Notes: generated by a model not told the origin, from the letters alone. A stretch of DNA of 64,000 nt from Schumannella sp. 10F1B-5-1 (GCF_006517535.1 NZ_VHQH01000033.1:59440-123439); one strand, 5' to 3'. Positions 46,299 to 56,075 are shown, counted from the stretch's first letter. Numbers and translations: made by a program.

Positions 46299-46877
46299 TC
46301 AGGCCGGGATCGCGGGCGTGAAGTACTGCCGCTCGTGGTAGACGATCGCGTCGTCGGGGCCGCCGAGGCCGCCGTCCTCGATCTGCACGACCACGACGGC
46401 GCCGCCGGCGACGGGATGCCGGTCGACGACGCGGGCGAGCATCCAGGCGGGCACGTCGTTCAGCAGCGGCAGTCCGAGCGGACCCGGCGCCCAGTGGTCG
46501 CCCTCGAAGCGCTTCTCCTGCGGGCCCGACATGACGCCGGCGACCGCGCGGTTGCGGGCGCCGAGCAGGTGAACGATCACGTGCTCGGCCGACTCGACGG
46601 CCGGCCAGGTGCTCGCGGTGCGGGCCATGTTGAAGGTCGCGAGCGGCGGCACGGCCGCGAGCGAGGCGAGCGAGGTCGCGGTGAAGCCGCGCGGCACGCC
46701 CTCGGCGTCGAGGGTCGTCACGACCGAGACCCCGGCGGCGAGGCGTCGGAACGCGATCTTGAAGGCCGAGACGTCGTCGACGATGCGCTCCGCCGGCGCT
46801 CCGCGCTCCGGCGCCGCGGTCGCGCGGTCGGCGTCGGCGGGGCTGGTGAGCGGGGTCGTGGAGCTGTCGTCGGGCAC
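46299..46877 (-). CDS. Flavin reductase-like FMN-binding protein
   Basis: A 192-residue protein with the flavin reductase/HpaC-type split-barrel fold: FKIAFRRLAAGVSVVTT, GFTATSLASLAAVPPLATFNM, FEGDHWAPGPLGLPLL, and VVVVQIEDGGL. Such proteins supply reduced flavin to monooxygenases, but no partner gene is adjacent. I chose the GTG at 46877 because GAGGA lies 7 bases before it; an in-frame GTG six codons earlier (46895) is the alternative. It is divergent from hisD. Confidence 0.82.
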   Translation of the reverse strand: MPDDSSTTPLTSPADADRATAAPERGAPAERIVDDVSAFKIAFRRLAAGVSVVTTLDAEGVPRGFTATSLASLAAVPPLATFNMARTASTWPAVESAEHVIVHLLGARNRAVAGVMSGPQEKRFEGDHWAPGPLGLPLLNDVPAWMLARVVDRHPVAGGAVVVVQIEDGGLGGPDDAIVYHERQYFTPAIPA

Positions 46878-46921
46878 CCGCTCATCCTCGCGCACCGGCC
46901 GAGCGCCGCGCTGGCCGCCGG

Positions 46922-46927
46922 TATCCT
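46922..46927 (+). promoter_or_regulatory. -10 element for hisD (leaderless)
   Basis: TATCCT, exactly six bases before the GTG of hisD. Confidence 0.55.
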
Positions 46928-46933
46928 CGACTC

Positions 46934-48238
46934 GTGATCGCGACCCTCGACCTGCGCGGCCGGGCGCTGTCCCGCTCCGAGCTGATCTCCCTCGTCCCCC
47001 GCCCCGCCGCCGACATCACGGCGGTGTCGGGAGCGGCGGCCGAGCTGATCCAGGCGGTCCGCGAGCACGGGTCGAGCGCGCTGCTCGATCAGGCCGAGCG
47101 TTTCGACGGCGTGCGGCCGGCATCCCTGCGCGTGCCGGAGTCGGAGCTGACCCGGGCCCGCGACGAATTGCCCGCCGAGGTGCGACGCGCCCTCGAGATC
47201 GCGATCGAGCGGGTGCGCGCGGCCAGCGCCGCCCAGGTGCCCGCTCCCGTGCGCACCGAGCTCGCCCCCGGCGCCGTGGTGGAGCAGCGCTGGCAGCCGG
47301 TGAACCGCGTCGGCCTCTACGCGCCCGGCGGCAAGGCCGTCTACCCCTCGAGCGTCGTCATGAACGTCGTGCCCGCCCAGGTCGCCGGCGTCGAGGGCAT
47401 CGCCCTCGCCTCGCCGCCGCAGCGCCACGCCGGCGGGGGAGTGCACCCCGCCATCCTCGGCGCCGCATCCCTGCTCGGCGTCGACGAGGTCTACGCCATG
47501 GGCGGGGCCGGTGCGATCGGCGCCTTCGCCTACGGCGTCGCGGATGCGGGGCTCGACCCCGTCGACGTCGTCACCGGTCCGGGCAACATCTTCGTCGCGG
47601 CCGCCAAGCGCCTGGTGAGCGGCGTCGTCGGCATCGACGCCGAGGCCGGCACGACCGAGATCCTCGTGATCGCCGACAGGACGGCGCGGCCTCAGCTCGT
47701 CGCCGCCGACCTGCTCAGTCAGGCCGAGCACGACGAGGCCGCGGGCGCCGTGCTCGTGACCGACTCGCCCGAGCTCGCCGCCGCGGTCGAGGCCGCCCTG
47801 GCCGAGCGCATCGGCGCGATGGCGAACGCCGAGCGCGCCCGAATCGCCCTGGGCGGGCCGCAGTCGGCGCTCATCCTGGTCGACGATCTCGCGGCCGCCG
47901 CCCGGGTCAGCGACGCCTACGGCCCCGAGCACCTCGAGATCCAGACCGCCGACCCCGAGTCGGTGCTCGCCCGCATCTCGAACGCCGGGGCGATCTTCCT
48001 CGGCGACTTCGCGCCGGTCAGCCTCGGCGACTACCTCGCCGGCAGCAACCACGTGCTGCCGACCGGCGGCACGGCGCGCTTCTCGTCGGGGCTCTCGGCG
48101 ATGACCTTCCTGCGCCCGCAGCAGCTGGTGCGCTACGACGAGACCGGGCTGCGCGGCGTGCGCGACGGCATCCGCGCCCTCAGCGACGCCGAGGCGCTGC
48201 CGGGCCACGGCGACGCGGTCGACGCGCGCTTCGACTGA
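46934..48238 (+). CDS. hisD: Histidinol dehydrogenase
   Basis: A 434-residue Zn-dependent enzyme catalysing the last two steps of histidine synthesis with NAD+. It has [65 protein letters not shown] and [11 protein letters not shown] with the zinc- and substrate-binding His/Glu. Here it heads a unit with nrdR and pyrD and is not followed by other his genes within the window. The first codon is the GTG fitting the leaderless promoter. Confidence 0.96.
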   Translation: MIATLDLRGRALSRSELISLVPRPAADITAVSGAAAELIQAVREHGSSALLDQAERFDGVRPASLRVPESELTRARDELPAEVRRALEIAIERVRAASAAQVPAPVRTELAPGAVVEQRWQPVNRVGLYAPGGKAVYPSSVVMNVVPAQVAGVEGIALASPPQRHAGGGVHPAILGAASLLGVDEVYAMGGAGAIGAFAYGVADAGLDPVDVVTGPGNIFVAAAKRLVSGVVGIDAEAGTTEILVIADRTARPQLVAADLLSQAEHDEAAGAVLVTDSPELAAAVEAALAERIGAMANAERARIALGGPQSALILVDDLAAAARVSDAYGPEHLEIQTADPESVLARISNAGAIFLGDFAPVSLGDYLAGSNHVLPTGGTARFSSGLSAMTFLRPQQLVRYDETGLRGVRDGIRALSDAEALPGHGDAVDARFD

Positions 48239-48248
48239 TCGCGCCGGA

Positions 48249-48254
48249 TACCCT
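48249..48254 (+). promoter_or_regulatory. -10 element for nrdR
   Basis: TACCCT, nine bases before the nrdR ATG, leaving at most a 2-4 base leader. It lies in the 25-base gap after hisD. Confidence 0.4.
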
Positions 48255-48263
48255 GGAGCCGCC

Positions 48264-48743
48264 ATGTTCTGCCCCTTCTGCCGCCACCCCGACAGCCGCG
48301 TGATCGACTCCCGCACGAGCGACGACGGCACGTCGATCCGCCGGCGCCGCCAGTGCCCCGAGTGCGGGCGCCGCTTCTCGACGACCGAGACCGCGAGCCT
48401 CAGCGTGATCAAGCGCTCGGGCGTCGTCGAGCCCTTCAGCCGCGAGAAGGTCGTGTCGGGCGTGCGCAAGGCCTGCCAGGGGCGTCCGGTCACGGATGCC
48501 GACCTGTCGCTGCTGGCGCAGAAGGTCGAGGAGACCATCCGTCAGAGCGGCGCCTCGCAGATCGAGGCCAACGACATCGGCCTGGCGATCCTGCCGCCGC
48601 TGCGCGAGCTCGACGAGGTCGCCTACCTGCGCTTCGCGAGCGTCTACCAGGCCTTCGAGTCGCTCGACGACTTCGAGACCGCCATCACGACGCTGCGCGA
48701 CGAGCACGTCGAGTCGGCCCGCGACGGCGCGCAGCTCGACTGA
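48264..48743 (+). CDS. nrdR: Transcriptional repressor NrdR
   Basis: A 159-residue repressor of ribonucleotide reductase genes. The N-terminal zinc ribbon has Cys3, Cys6, Cys31 and Cys34 (MFCPFC, QCPEC), followed by the ATP-cone ([20 protein letters not shown]), which senses ATP/dATP. Its usual targets, NrdR boxes upstream of nrd genes, are not in this window. The stop overlaps the pyrD ATG. Confidence 0.97.
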   Translation: MFCPFCRHPDSRVIDSRTSDDGTSIRRRRQCPECGRRFSTTETASLSVIKRSGVVEPFSREKVVSGVRKACQGRPVTDADLSLLAQKVEETIRQSGASQIEANDIGLAILPPLRELDEVAYLRFASVYQAFESLDDFETAITTLRDEHVESARDGAQLD

Positions 48744-49777
48744 TGTACCCGCTGCTCTTCCGCCTCGTCCTGTCGCGCCTCGACCCCGAAGACGCGCACC
48801 ACCTGGCCTTCGTCGTCATCCGCGCCCTCGGCGCCCCCGTGCTGCGCGACCTCGCGCGCGCGGTCACGAAGCCGGGCCCCGGTCAGGGCGTCGACGCGCT
48901 CGGCCTGCGCTTCGACTCGCCCTTCGGCGTCGCCGCCGGCTTCGACAAGGAGGCGCGTGGCGTGCTCGGCCTCGGCGCGCTCGGCTTCGGTCACGTCGAG
49001 ATCGGCACGGTGACCGCGGTCGCGCAGCCCGGCAACCCGCGCCCGCGACTGTTCCGCCTCATCCCGGATCGCGCCGTGATCAACCGCATGGGCTTCAACA
49101 ATGCGGGCGCCGAGGCCATCGTGCCGCGGCTCGAGAAGCTGCGCCGCGCGCGTCGCCGCCCGGTCGTCGGCGTCAACATCGGCAAGAGCCGCATCGTCGA
49201 CGTGGATGCGGCGGTCGACGACTACCTGACCAGCACCCGCCTGCTCGCCCCGCTCGCCGACTACCTCGTGGTCAACGTGAGCTCGCCCAACACTCCGGGC
49301 CTGCGCGGACTCCAGGAGCTCGAGCTGCTCGAGCCCCTGCTGACGGCCGTGCGGGATGCGGCGGGCTCGACGCCCGTGCTGGTCAAGATCGCCCCCGACG
49401 TCGACGACGAGCAGGCGCGAGGGATCGCGGCGCTCGTGGTGCGGCTCGGGCTGCCGGGCATCATCGCCACGAACACGACTCTGTCGCGCGAGAACCTGCG
49501 CACCGCGGCCGCCGTCGTCGAGAAGGCGGGCGCCGGCGGGCTGTCGGGCGCGCCGCTGAAGGCGCGCTCGCTCGAGCTGCTGCGTCTGCTGCGCGCCGAG
49601 CTGCCCGCCGAGACGTGCATCATCTCGGTCGGCGGCGTCGAGACGGCTGCCGACGTCCAGGAGCGCCTCGACGCGGGGGCCGACCTGGTGCAGGGCTACA
49701 CGGCGTTCCTGTACCGCGGGCCGCTCTGGGCACGGCAGATCAGCCGCGGGCTCAGCCGCCTGCGCGCGTCGCGCTGA
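48743..49777 (+). CDS. pyrD: Dihydroorotate dehydrogenase (quinone), class 2
   Basis: A 344-residue membrane-associated FMN enzyme of pyrimidine synthesis. The N-terminal quinone-entry helices (LLFRLVLSRLDPEDAHHLAF) identify class 2; core motifs are GVAAGFDKEARG, INRMGFNNAGAEA, GVNIGKSR, VVNVSSPNTPGLRGLQ and GLSGAPLK, with the catalytic serine in VNVSSPN. It feeds electrons to menaquinone, linking to the bc1-aa3 chain encoded downstream. The ATG overlaps the nrdR stop (TGATG). Confidence 0.96.
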   Translation: MYPLLFRLVLSRLDPEDAHHLAFVVIRALGAPVLRDLARAVTKPGPGQGVDALGLRFDSPFGVAAGFDKEARGVLGLGALGFGHVEIGTVTAVAQPGNPRPRLFRLIPDRAVINRMGFNNAGAEAIVPRLEKLRRARRRPVVGVNIGKSRIVDVDAAVDDYLTSTRLLAPLADYLVVNVSSPNTPGLRGLQELELLEPLLTAVRDAAGSTPVLVKIAPDVDDEQARGIAALVVRLGLPGIIATNTTLSRENLRTAAAVVEKAGAGGLSGAPLKARSLELLRLLRAELPAETCIISVGGVETAADVQERLDAGADLVQGYTAFLYRGPLWARQISRGLSRLRASR

Positions 49778-49783
49778 GCGCGA

Positions 49784-50383
49784 TCAGTCGATCGCCTGGC
49801 CGATCTTGACCTGCGCCTTGGGCATGCGCAACATGCGGAACTGCAGCGCGCGGATGGAGGCGTAGAGGCCGATGCGCTCGGTCTTGTCGCCGAACTTCGC
49901 GCGCAGGCGGCGGCGCAGCAGCTGGGTCATGATCACGCAGTCGATGATCGCCAGCAGCAGGAACGCCCAGACGGCGTAGAGCGCGTAGGCCGAGAAGGTC
50001 TCCGGGATCGCCGGGATGAAGCTGGGCAGGAAGCTCACCAGGATCACCACGAACATGAGCGGCAGCACGAGCTCGCCGATGCTGAATCGCGAGTCGACGT
50101 AGTCGCGGATGAACTTCTTCTGTGGGCCGCGCTCGCGCACCGGCAGGTACTTCTCGTCGCCGGCGGCCAGGCCGATGCGCGCCTTGTCGCGCTCGGCGGC
50201 CTGCTTCTCGCGGTTCGCGCGGGCGGCCTCCTTGCGGTCGTTCGGCACGAGCGGGCGCAGACGCTCGGCCTCGCGCTGCGCGCGGGTCGGCGTCGCCTTG
50301 CCCTTCTTCGCGTCGAGCTTCGGGTCGAGCTCGAGCGGGGTCTCGGTCGTCTTCTGCTCGGCGTTGCGGGGAGTCCTGGCCAC
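49784..50383 (-). CDS. DUF3043 membrane protein
   Basis: A 199-residue actinobacterial protein of unknown function. A long charged N-terminus (about 1-95, rich in Lys/Arg/Glu, with GDEKYLPVRERGPQKKFIRDYVDSRFS as core, the DUF3043 hallmark) precedes two transmembrane helices (about 105-125 and 132-155) and a basic tail. The GTG at 50383 has GAGGA 8 bases upstream. It is divergent from the M20 peptidase gene and only six bases from the end of pyrD. Confidence 0.85.
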   Translation of the reverse strand: MARTPRNAEQKTTETPLELDPKLDAKKGKATPTRAQREAERLRPLVPNDRKEAARANREKQAAERDKARIGLAAGDEKYLPVRERGPQKKFIRDYVDSRFSIGELVLPLMFVVILVSFLPSFIPAIPETFSAYALYAVWAFLLLAIIDCVIMTQLLRRRLRAKFGDKTERIGLYASIRALQFRMLRMPKAQVKIGQAID

Positions 50384-50441
50384 GGTGCGGTCCTCGGTGA
50401 TCTGGGGTGATCCGCCGGAGCGGGTGCTCGACGGCGGCGCT

Positions 50442-50447
50442 TAAGAT
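50442..50447 (+). promoter_or_regulatory. -10 element for the M20 peptidase gene (near-leaderless)
   Basis: TAAGAT, seven bases before the ATG at 50455. Confidence 0.5.
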
Positions 50448-50454
50448 TACCCGC

Positions 50455-51870
50455 ATGTCCTCCAGCTCTCCCGTGTCCCCGTCCGCCTCCACTCCGAACG
50501 GGGATCGGATCGCCGAGTCGGTGCACGCGGCGCTGCCGGCGACGATCGCCGAGCTGTCGCGTCTGGTGCGCATCCCGTCGATCGCCTGGGAGGGCTTCGA
50601 CCATAGCGAGGTGCGCCGCAGCGCCGAGGCGATCGCCGAGCTCGTCGAGGGTCTCGGCGTCTTCGAGAAGGTGTCGATCGAGCAGTCCGAGATCCCCGGA
50701 ACCGGTCAGCTCGGCCAGCCCGCCATCCTCGCCACGCGTGGCGCCCGCAACGGCCGGCCCACGATCCTGCTCTACGCGCACCACGACGTGCAGCCCGTCG
50801 GCGACGAGTCGCTCTGGGAGTCGGCGCCCTTCGAGCCCACGACCCGCGACGGCCGCCTCTACGGCCGCGGCTCGGCCGACGACAAGGCCGGCATCGCCTC
50901 GCACCTGGCCGCGATCCGCGCCCTCGTCGACGCCCGCGGCGACGACTTCGACCTCGGCATCGTGCTGTTCTTCGAGGGCGAGGAGGAGTTCGGCTCCCGC
51001 TCCTTCGAGCAGTTCCTCGCCGATCACGAGGCCGAGCTGGCCGCCGACGTCATCATCGTCGCCGACTCGGGCAACTGGTCGACCGAGATCCCCGCGCTCA
51101 CGGTCGGACTGCGCGGCAACGTGCGCGTGCAGGTGAAGGTCACGACGCTCGAGCACGCCTCGCACTCGGGCATGTTCGGGGGAGCGGTGCCGGATGCGAT
51201 GCTCGCCGCCGTGCGCCTGCTCGACACGCTCTGGACCGAGGACGGCTCGGTCGCCGTCGCCGGCATGACGGTGCGCGAGGCCGAGACGCCCGCCTACGAC
51301 GAGGCGCAGCTGCGCTCGGAGACCGGCCTGCTGCCCGAGGTCTCGCCGATCGGCACCGGCACCTTCCTCAGCCGCCTGTGGGACAAGCCGACCGTCACGA
51401 TCACCGGCATCGACGCGCCGAGCATCAAGAACGCCTCCAACACACTCATCCCGACCGTGACCGTGCAGCTCTCGGCCCGCGTCGCGCCCGGTCAGACCGG
51501 CGAGGCCGCCTGGGATGCGCTGCGCGAGCACCTGCTCGCGAACGCGCCGTTCGGGGCCCGCGTCGAGTTCGCCGACGTCGACCTCGGCGACCCCTTCCTC
51601 GTCGACACCTCGGGCTGGGCCGCCGCCGAGGCGCTCGACACGATGCGCGAGGGCTGGGGCGCCGAGCCCGTGAAGATGGGCGCGGGCGGCTCGATCCCGT
51701 TCGTCGCCTCGCTGGTGGAGCGCTTCCCGGGTGCGCAGATCCTGATCACGGGCGTCGAGGACCCCGACTCGCGGGCCCACAGCCCGAACGAATCGCTCGA
51801 CCTCGGCTCGTTCCACCGCGCGATCCTGTCCGAGGCGCTGCTGCTGGCCCGCCTCGACGCGCGCGGCTGA
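50455..51870 (+). CDS. M20 family metallopeptidase (dipeptidase-like)
   Basis: A 471-residue cytoplasmic di-zinc peptidase. Metal ligands are visible in YAHHDVQPVGDESLWES, GRGSADDKAGIASHL and FFEGEEEFGS, plus SHSGMFGGAVPDA in the dimerisation region and the late His in DSRAHSPNES. CNDP/PepV-like dipeptidase activity is the usual assignment. The ATG at 50455 follows the -10 by seven bases; an in-frame start at 50407 would lie upstream of that promoter. No clear co-transcribed partner. Confidence 0.88.
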   Translation: MSSSSPVSPSASTPNGDRIAESVHAALPATIAELSRLVRIPSIAWEGFDHSEVRRSAEAIAELVEGLGVFEKVSIEQSEIPGTGQLGQPAILATRGARNGRPTILLYAHHDVQPVGDESLWESAPFEPTTRDGRLYGRGSADDKAGIASHLAAIRALVDARGDDFDLGIVLFFEGEEEFGSRSFEQFLADHEAELAADVIIVADSGNWSTEIPALTVGLRGNVRVQVKVTTLEHASHSGMFGGAVPDAMLAAVRLLDTLWTEDGSVAVAGMTVREAETPAYDEAQLRSETGLLPEVSPIGTGTFLSRLWDKPTVTITGIDAPSIKNASNTLIPTVTVQLSARVAPGQTGEAAWDALREHLLANAPFGARVEFADVDLGDPFLVDTSGWAAAEALDTMREGWGAEPVKMGAGGSIPFVASLVERFPGAQILITGVEDPDSRAHSPNESLDLGSFHRAILSEALLLARLDARG

Positions 51871-51927
51871 GGCCTCGGGCGGCTGAGGCACCGACCGCCC
51901 CGGTCGCCTCGCCCCGCCGACGGGGGA

Positions 51928-51960
51928 GTCGCGCATCCTGCGTGATCCGGGATGCGCGAC
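51928..51960. promoter_or_regulatory. Perfect 11-bp inverted repeat abutting the Fe-S carrier promoter
   Basis: GTCGCGCATCC (51928-51938) and GGATGCGCGAC (51950-51960), spacer 11 bases, ending one base before the -10 at 51962. It would cover the -35/spacer region as an operator; alternatively it is a hairpin ending the peptidase transcript. It does not resemble known Fe-S regulator sites. Confidence 0.5.
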
Positions 51961-51961
51961 G

Positions 51962-51967
51962 TACACT
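51962..51967 (+). promoter_or_regulatory. -10 element for the Fe-S carrier gene (leaderless)
   Basis: TACACT, exactly six bases before the ATG at 51974, the same hexamer and spacing as for the PASTA kinase gene. Confidence 0.55.
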
Positions 51968-51973
51968 GTCGCC

Positions 51974-52342
51974 ATGTCCGACTCGACCCTCACCGCCCCG
52001 CAGACCGACGAGGTCGTGCACGGCGTCAAGCTCACCGACACCGCCGCCGACAAGGTGCGCAGCCTGCTCGACCAGGAGGGCCGCGACGACCTGCGTCTGC
52101 GCATCGCCGTCCAGCCCGGCGGATGCTCGGGCCTGATCTACCAGCTCTACTTCGACGAGCGCGTGCTCGACGGCGACCTGGTGAAGGAGTTCGGCGACGT
52201 CGAGCTCGTCGTCGACAAGATGAGCGAGCCCTACCTCGACGGCGCCTCGATCGACTTCGAGGACACGATCCAGAAGCAGGGCTTCACGATCGACAACCCC
52301 AACGCGCAGGGTTCGTGCGCGTGTGGAGATTCGTTCCACTGA
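51974..52342 (+). CDS. erpA: A-type iron-sulfur carrier (HesB/IscA/ErpA family)
   Basis: A 122-residue protein delivering Fe-S clusters to apoproteins. The three ligand cysteines are in place: Cys51 in GGCSGL and Cys115/Cys117 in the C-terminal CACG. Sequences such as the Rieske protein encoded at 58036 are potential clients. It stands alone, directly upstream of ctaC but separated from it by a terminator. The erpA symbol reflects the actinobacterial single A-type carrier and is by family only. Confidence 0.9.
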   Translation: MSDSTLTAPQTDEVVHGVKLTDTAADKVRSLLDQEGRDDLRLRIAVQPGGCSGLIYQLYFDERVLDGDLVKEFGDVELVVDKMSEPYLDGASIDFEDTIQKQGFTIDNPNAQGSCACGDSFH

Positions 52343-52375
52343 AGCGCGACCGGGGCTTTCCCGGGCCGACACGTC

Positions 52376-52411
52376 CGAAGGGGCGCCGACTGCGAAGTCG
52401 GCGCCCCTTCG
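52376..52411 (+). terminator. Terminator after the Fe-S carrier gene
   Basis: A perfect 16-bp stem (52376-52391 with 52396-52411) and GCGA loop, starting 34 bases after the stop. It lacks a U-tract. The ctaC -10 lies seven bases downstream. Confidence 0.85.
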
Positions 52412-52417
52412 CGGTTA

Positions 52418-52423
52418 TAGACT
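52418..52423 (+). promoter_or_regulatory. -10 element for ctaC
   Basis: TAGACT within TTATAGACT; start site near 52430 and a ~32-base leader containing GAGAGG. Confidence 0.5.
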
Positions 52424-52461
52424 CGCTGTGTACCACCCGCTTTCCCACCGAGAGGTTCGCA

Positions 52462-53334
52462 GTGCGCCCACAACGCCGCAGTCGTCTGGCCCGTTGGGCC
52501 GTGCTCCCGATCGGTGTCGCGGTCGTCGCCATCCTCGCCGGCTGCACGGACGCGCAACTGCGCGGATTCCTGCCCGAGGCCGAGGGTGTGACTAACCACA
52601 CCGACCGCGTGATCGGGCTCTGGACCACCTCGTGGATCGTCCTCCTCGCGGTGGGCATCATCACCTGGGGCCTCATCATCTGGGCCGCGGTCGTCTACCG
52701 CCGCCGCAAGGGCCAGACCGGCCTCCCGGTGCAGCTGCGCTACAACATGCCGATCGAGATCTTCTACACGATCGTGCCCCTGATCCTGGTGCTCGGCTTC
52801 TTCGCCTTCACCGCCCGCGACCAGGCCGAGATCGAGAAGCCGGTCGACCCCGACTACAAGATCACGGTCTACGGCAAGCGCTGGGCGTGGGACTTCCAGT
52901 ACGACACGTCGAACACCTACAAGCAGTCGATCCAGACGCAGGTGGATGCGAGCGGCAACATCATCGAGGACTCGATCCCGACGCTCTACCTGCCGGTCAA
53001 CAAGAAGATCGAGATCGACATCAAGTCGCGCGATGTCATCCACTCGTTCTGGGTGATCGAGTTCCTCTACAAGAAGGACATGATCCCCGCCAAGACGAAC
53101 CACATGTACTTCACGCCCCTCAAGGAGGGCGTGTATCAGGGCAAGTGCGCCGAGCTCTGCGGCGAGTACCACTCCCTGATGCTGTTCAAGGTCGCCGTCG
53201 TCTCGCAGGACGAGTACGACGCGCAGATGCAGAAGCTGAAGGATGCCGGCAACACCGGTGAGATCGGCGAGGACCTGAACGCGAACACCAACCTGCCGGG
53301 CAACGGCACGAGCACCACGAACGTGGAGGGCTGA
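52462..53334 (+). CDS. ctaC: Cytochrome c oxidase subunit II
   Basis: A 290-residue subunit of the aa3 oxidase. A lipoprotein signal peptide with lipobox-like ILAGC (Cys about 32) precedes two transmembrane helices, and a cupredoxin domain with the binuclear CuA site ([12 protein letters not shown]) and HSFWVIEF. It receives electrons from the diheme QcrC in actinobacterial supercomplexes. The GTG at 52462 gives the signal peptide; the open frame upstream crosses the terminator. First gene of ctaC-ctaD-ctaF. Confidence 0.95.
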   Translation: MRPQRRSRLARWAVLPIGVAVVAILAGCTDAQLRGFLPEAEGVTNHTDRVIGLWTTSWIVLLAVGIITWGLIIWAAVVYRRRKGQTGLPVQLRYNMPIEIFYTIVPLILVLGFFAFTARDQAEIEKPVDPDYKITVYGKRWAWDFQYDTSNTYKQSIQTQVDASGNIIEDSIPTLYLPVNKKIEIDIKSRDVIHSFWVIEFLYKKDMIPAKTNHMYFTPLKEGVYQGKCAELCGEYHSLMLFKVAVVSQDEYDAQMQKLKDAGNTGEIGEDLNANTNLPGNGTSTTNVEG

Positions 53335-53336
53335 GC

Positions 53337-55094
53337 ATGACCACCACCGCCACCCCTCCGACGGCGGGCACCGCCCCGACCGGCGGCAGCGCCACGATCG
53401 GCAACCGGTCCGACGCGCTGCGCGCCCGCAAGGGCAACGTGATCGTCAAGTGGCTGACCACGACGGATCACAAGACCATCGGGTACCTGTACCTGATCAC
53501 GTCGTTCCTGTTCTTCCTGATCGGCGGCGTGATGGCGCTGGTCATCCGCGCCGAGCTGTTCACCCCGGGCCTCGACCTGCTGTCGACCCGCGAGCAGTAC
53601 AACCAGCTGTTCACGATGCACGGCACGATCATGCTGCTGATGTTCGCGACGCCCCTCTTCTCGGGCTTCGCCAACGTCGCGATGCCGCTGCAGATCGGCG
53701 CTCCCGACGTGGCGTTCCCGCGTCTGAACGCCTTCGCCTACTGGCTGTACCTCTTCGGCTCGATCATCGCCGTCGGCGGCTTCTTCACCCCGCAGGGCGC
53801 CGCGAGCTTCGGCTGGTTCGCCTACACGCCGCTGTCGTCGACGACGTTCTCTCCGGGCTACGGCGGCAACCTCTGGGTCTTCGGCCTCGCCATGACCGGT
53901 TTCGGCACGATCCTCGGCGCGGTGAACTTCATCACGACGATCATCACGATGCGCGCGCCCGGCATGACCATGTTCCGCATGCCGATCTTCACCTGGAACG
54001 TGCTCGTCACCTCGATCCTGGTGCTGCTCGCCTTCCCGGTCCTGGCCGCCGGCCTCTTCGCCCTGGGCGCTGATCGCGTCTTCGAAGCGCATCTGCTCGA
54101 TCCAGCCAACGGCGGCGCCATACTCTGGCAGCACCTGTTCTGGTTCTTCGGGCATCCGGAGGTCTACATCATCGCGCTGCCGTTCTTCGGCATCGTCTCC
54201 GAGGTGTTCCCGGTCTTCAGCCGCAAGCCGATCTTCGGCTACAAGACGCTGATCTACGCCACGATCGCGATCGCGGCCCTGTCGGTCACCGTGTGGGCGC
54301 ACCACATGTACGTCACCGGCTCGGTGCTGCTGCCCTTCTTCGCCCTGCTGACGATGCTGATCGCGGTGCCCACCGGCATCAAGATCTTCAACTGGATCGG
54401 CACCATGTGGCGCGGCTCGGTCACCTTCGAGACCCCGATGCTGTGGGCGATCGGCTTCCTGATCACCTTCACCTTCGGCGGACTCACCGGTGTCATCCTG
54501 GCCTCGCCGCCGCTCGACTTCGCCCTGTCCGACAGCTACTTCGTCGTGGCGCACTTCCACTACGTCGTGTTCGGCACGGTCGTGTTCGCCATGTTCAGCG
54601 GCTTCTACTTCTGGTGGCCCAAGTGGACCGGCAAGATGCTCAACGAGCGTCTGGGCAAGATCCACTTCTGGCTGCTGTTCATCGGCTTCCACACGACGTT
54701 CCTCATCCAGCACTGGCTGGGCGTCATGAACATGCCGCGTCGCTATGCGCAGTACCGCGTCGAAGACAACATCACCTGGATGAACCAGCTGTCGACGATC
54801 GGCGCCATCATCCTCGGGATCTCGCTGCTGCCGTTCCTCTACAACGTGTACATCACGGCCCGCAAGGCGCCGAAGGTCACGGTCGACGACCCGTGGGGCT
54901 ACTCGCGCTCGCTCGAGTGGGCCACCTCGTGCCCGCCGCCGCGCCACAACTTCACGTCGATCCCGCGCATCCGCTCGGAGTCGCCGGCCTTCGACCTGCA
55001 CCACCCCGAGGCCGGCATCCCGGTCGGCATCGGACCGGCGAAGGATGCCCCCGAAGCCCCCGTTCTCGACGTCGCGTCGGGAGAGGTCAAGTAA
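53337..55094 (+). CDS. ctaD: Cytochrome c oxidase subunit I
   Basis: A 585-residue, 12-helix subunit carrying heme a, heme a3 and CuB, the proton-pumping oxygen reductase core. Ligand regions are visible: [12 protein letters not shown] (heme a His), [11 protein letters not shown] (CuB His cross-linked to Tyr), [10 protein letters not shown] (CuB histidines) and [10 protein letters not shown] (heme ligands). The ATG is two bases after the ctaC stop. Confidence 0.97.
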   Translation: MTTTATPPTAGTAPTGGSATIGNRSDALRARKGNVIVKWLTTTDHKTIGYLYLITSFLFFLIGGVMALVIRAELFTPGLDLLSTREQYNQLFTMHGTIMLLMFATPLFSGFANVAMPLQIGAPDVAFPRLNAFAYWLYLFGSIIAVGGFFTPQGAASFGWFAYTPLSSTTFSPGYGGNLWVFGLAMTGFGTILGAVNFITTIITMRAPGMTMFRMPIFTWNVLVTSILVLLAFPVLAAGLFALGADRVFEAHLLDPANGGAILWQHLFWFFGHPEVYIIALPFFGIVSEVFPVFSRKPIFGYKTLIYATIAIAALSVTVWAHHMYVTGSVLLPFFALLTMLIAVPTGIKIFNWIGTMWRGSVTFETPMLWAIGFLITFTFGGLTGVILASPPLDFALSDSYFVVAHFHYVVFGTVVFAMFSGFYFWWPKWTGKMLNERLGKIHFWLLFIGFHTTFLIQHWLGVMNMPRRYAQYRVEDNITWMNQLSTIGAIILGISLLPFLYNVYITARKAPKVTVDDPWGYSRSLEWATSCPPPRHNFTSIPRIRSESPAFDLHHPEAGIPVGIGPAKDAPEAPVLDVASGEVK

Positions 55095-55097
55095 GTC

Positions 55098-55571
55098 ATG
55101 AAGGTCAACGCGAACCTCTTCCTGCTGCTGTTCTTCTTCTTCCTCGCAGCGGACGCGGCCTATGTGATCTGGCACATGATCGACTCGGCCACGATCCCCG
55201 AGGGAACCGACATCGGCGGCTTCATCTCCGCCGTGGCCTCCACTGGCACGGTCGAGTGGGTCGGCTCGGTGGGCATCGGCCTCGGCGCGATCCTGTCGTT
55301 CTTCCTGCAGTTCTACCTGCGCCTGGCGATCAGCGCCCAGGGCGGCGAGCTGCCCGAGGACCGTTCGGACGCGACGATCGACGATGGCGACGCCGAGCAG
55401 GGCCACTTCAGCCCGTGGAGCTGGTGGCCGCTGGTGCTGACCTTCGGTCTCGCTCTCATGTTCCTCGGCCTCGCGGTCGGCGTCTGGATGGCCATCATCG
55501 GCGCCCCGATCGTGCTCGTCGGCGTCGTCGGCTGGCAGTTCGAGTACGTCCGCGGCAACTTCGCCCGCTGA
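55098..55571 (+). CDS. ctaF: Cytochrome c oxidase subunit IV (actinobacterial type)
   Basis: A 157-residue membrane protein with four predicted helices, the actinobacterial CtaF found only with bcc-aa3 supercomplexes. N-terminus MKVNANLFLLLFFFFLAADA; a central FHSPWSWWPL-like segment (GHFSPWSWWPLVLTFG) is characteristic. It lies three bases after ctaD and overlaps the next gene by one base. Confidence 0.93.
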   Translation: MKVNANLFLLLFFFFLAADAAYVIWHMIDSATIPEGTDIGGFISAVASTGTVEWVGSVGIGLGAILSFFLQFYLRLAISAQGGELPEDRSDATIDDGDAEQGHFSPWSWWPLVLTFGLALMFLGLAVGVWMAIIGAPIVLVGVVGWQFEYVRGNFAR

Positions 55572-55996
55572 TGATCCGCGCAGCTCGTCCGGAGGACGCC
55601 GACGCCCTGTTCGGCCTGGTGCAGCAGCTCGGTCACGCGATCGACCCACAGCGTTCGGCCTTCGATGCGACCTTCGGGTCGTACCTCGCGGGGGAGGAGC
55701 CGACCGTGCTCCTCCTGCTCGCCGAAGACGAGGCGGGTGCGGTGCGCGGCTACGCGCTGACCACGATCGTGCCGCTGCTCGCGACGAACGGCCTGTCGGC
55801 GCAGCTGCAGGAGATCGTCGTGGATGGCGACGCCCGTGGTCACGACTTCGGCACGCAGCTCGTGCGCGCGGTCGAGGCGGAGTCCGTCGAGCGCGGCGTG
55901 CACCAGCTCACGGTCGCCAGCCGTCGTGCCGGCGGCTTCTACGACCGTCTCGGCTACGCGCAGAACGCCGAGTACATGCGTCGCATCTTCGACTGA
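55571..55996 (+). CDS. GNAT-family N-acetyltransferase
   Basis: A 141-residue GNAT protein with IRAARPEDADALFGLV at the N-terminus, the acetyl-CoA-binding VVDGDARGHDFGTQLVRAVE (a modified Q/RxxGxG/A, here ARGHDFG), and GGFYDRLGY near the C-terminus. The substrate is unknown. It is translationally coupled to ctaF (TGATG), an unusual partner for oxidase genes, and ends before a hairpin terminator. Confidence 0.85.
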   Translation: MIRAARPEDADALFGLVQQLGHAIDPQRSAFDATFGSYLAGEEPTVLLLLAEDEAGAVRGYALTTIVPLLATNGLSAQLQEIVVDGDARGHDFGTQLVRAVEAESVERGVHQLTVASRRAGGFYDRLGYAQNAEYMRRIFD

Positions 55997-56012
55997 CGTC
56001 GAGAACTCTGAC

Positions 56013-56044
56013 GAGGGGCGGCGGGCTTCGGCTCGCCGCCCCTC
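56013..56044 (+). terminator. Terminator of the ctaC-D-F-acetyltransferase unit
   Basis: GAGGGGCGGCGGGC (56013-56026), TTCG loop, GCTCGCCGCCCCTC (56031-56044), one G-T pair; followed by GTCGTCGG, no U-tract. It begins 16 bases after the stop. Confidence 0.85.
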
Positions 56045-56075
56045 GTCGTCGGTGGGCGGTGCGTGCTGACCGACG

